Assembly: GCA_021324035.1 (NCBI GenBank)
Contig: JAJPJU010000145.1
Coordinates: 1-5,950, forward strand
Direction: 5' to 3'
DNA from: Spartobacteria bacterium
Lineage (GTDB): Bacteria; Verrucomicrobiota; Verrucomicrobiia; Chthoniobacterales; UBA10450
Length of the DNA stretch: 5,950 nucleotides
This document shows, piece after piece, positions 5,488-5,950 of this stretch. A program made the translations under genes and the position numbers. Below the pieces are notes generated by a model that saw nothing but the letters and a program-made list of their open reading frames with translations, was not told the origin of the DNA and ran no database searches. Within the stretch, counting starts at the first letter, position 1. Each line of letters opens with the position of its first letter.

Positions 5488-5950
5488 ATGGCACACAAAC
5501 AAATTCTTTTCCGATCGGAAGCCCGCGAGAAAATTCTTCGCGGCGCAACTGCCCTCGCTGATGCGATCCGCATAACCCTTGGACCAAAATCGAAGTCGGT
5601 CTTGATCGAGAAAAAATGGGGCAAACCGCTCGTCTGCAATGATGGCGTTACAATTGCCAAGGAATTCGACTTGGAAGATCCTGAGGAAAATCTGGGCGCG
5701 CAGATGATCCGCGAGGCCGCGGAAAAAACCGGTGAAGCCGTTGGCGATGGAACGAGCACATCCACTATTTTGGCCCATGCGATTTTTGCCGAAGGCGTGC
5801 GGAACGTCACGGCCGGCGCTAGCGCCGTGGATATCAAGCGCGGGCTGGATCGTGGTTTTGCCGTCGCAGTGGAAGCGATCAAGAAAATCTCCCGTCCAGT
5901 CGCCAGTCGAAAAGAGAAAGAGCAGGTAGCTGCAATTTCCGCACACAACG
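5488..5950 (+). CDS. groEL: GroEL-family chaperonin (60 kDa), 3'-truncated by window end
   Basis: The first 154 residues of a Hsp60 chaperonin, which in the assembled double ring folds proteins in an ATP-driven cycle in the cytoplasm. It aligns without gaps to the start of E. coli GroEL as I recall it. ATP-site residues are present: TLGP (30-33), D52 in NDGVT, and D87 in GDGTSTST. EDPEENLGAQM (63-73) and DIKRGLD (115-121) are also family hallmarks. It differs from housekeeping GroEL: LGPKG becomes LGPKSKS (Ser at 35), GDGTTTAT becomes GDGTSTST, and residues 41-44 are EKKW. This suggests a divergent paralog. No groES lies upstream, where it usually does; the partner is a universal stress protein ending 4 bases before. 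The ATG has a weak GGAA (5476-5479) 8 bases upstream, inside the end of the USP gene, suggesting translational coupling. The apical domain, the catalytic Asp near residue 398 and the C-terminal GGM tail are outside the window. Confidence -1.
   Translation, partial: MAHKQILFRSEAREKILRGATALADAIRITLGPKSKSVLIEKKWGKPLVCNDGVTIAKEFDLEDPEENLGAQMIREAAEKTGEAVGDGTSTSTILAHAIFAEGVRNVTAGASAVDIKRGLDRGFAVAVEAIKKISRPVASRKEKEQVAAISAHN

Noticed and set aside
5457..5948. 163-aa minus-strand ORF opposite the chaperonin
   Set aside because: Complement of an unmistakable GroEL sequence; long antisense frames are common opposite GC-rich genes.

Overview
The window looks like a chromosomal segment of a Gram-negative, moderately GC-rich bacterium, most likely from the Verrucomicrobiota (Chthoniobacterales-like). 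That placement is inference from three things: a short secreted protein with a PEP-CTERM sorting tail, an LpxH-type phosphoesterase implying an outer membrane, and a divergent GroEL coupled to a tandem universal stress protein. No rRNA, tRNA, CRISPR array or insertion sequence was seen.

Layout. Positions 1-787 (+) hold the 3' end of a tetratricopeptide-repeat protein. Next is a self-contained unit (831-1526): a sigma70-like promoter, a hairpin that could mask the Shine-Dalgarno, the PEP-CTERM protein gene (899-1474), and an intrinsic terminator. Convergent to it on the minus strand is a metallophosphoesterase of the LpxH-like family (1537-2388). A 345-base spacer (2389-2733) carries an imperfect 14-nt tandem repeat and a small inverted repeat, but no convincing gene. 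It is followed by a 63-aa very basic DUF3008-type protein (2734-2925) and an unrecognised, probably membrane-anchored or exported 193-aa protein (3138-3719). That gene converges on a minus-strand single-domain response-regulator receiver with a degenerate acidic pocket (3791-4264), with a hairpin between the two stops. A 205-base divergent spacer (4265-4469), containing one perfect DnaA-box consensus, separates the receiver gene from a plus-strand operon. That operon is a two-domain universal stress protein (4470-5483) and, 4 bases later, a GroEL-family chaperonin (from 5488) that runs off the window.

How the genes may work together. The last part reads as a stress-response block: a USP translated together with a non-canonical chaperonin that has no groES immediately upstream, facing a receiver protein across a shared spacer. 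The first part deals with the cell envelope and secretion. The regions do not otherwise form an obvious single pathway. The most noteworthy items are the USP-GroEL pair, the pseudo-receiver, the architecture of the PEP-CTERM leader, and the unrecognised 193-aa protein.
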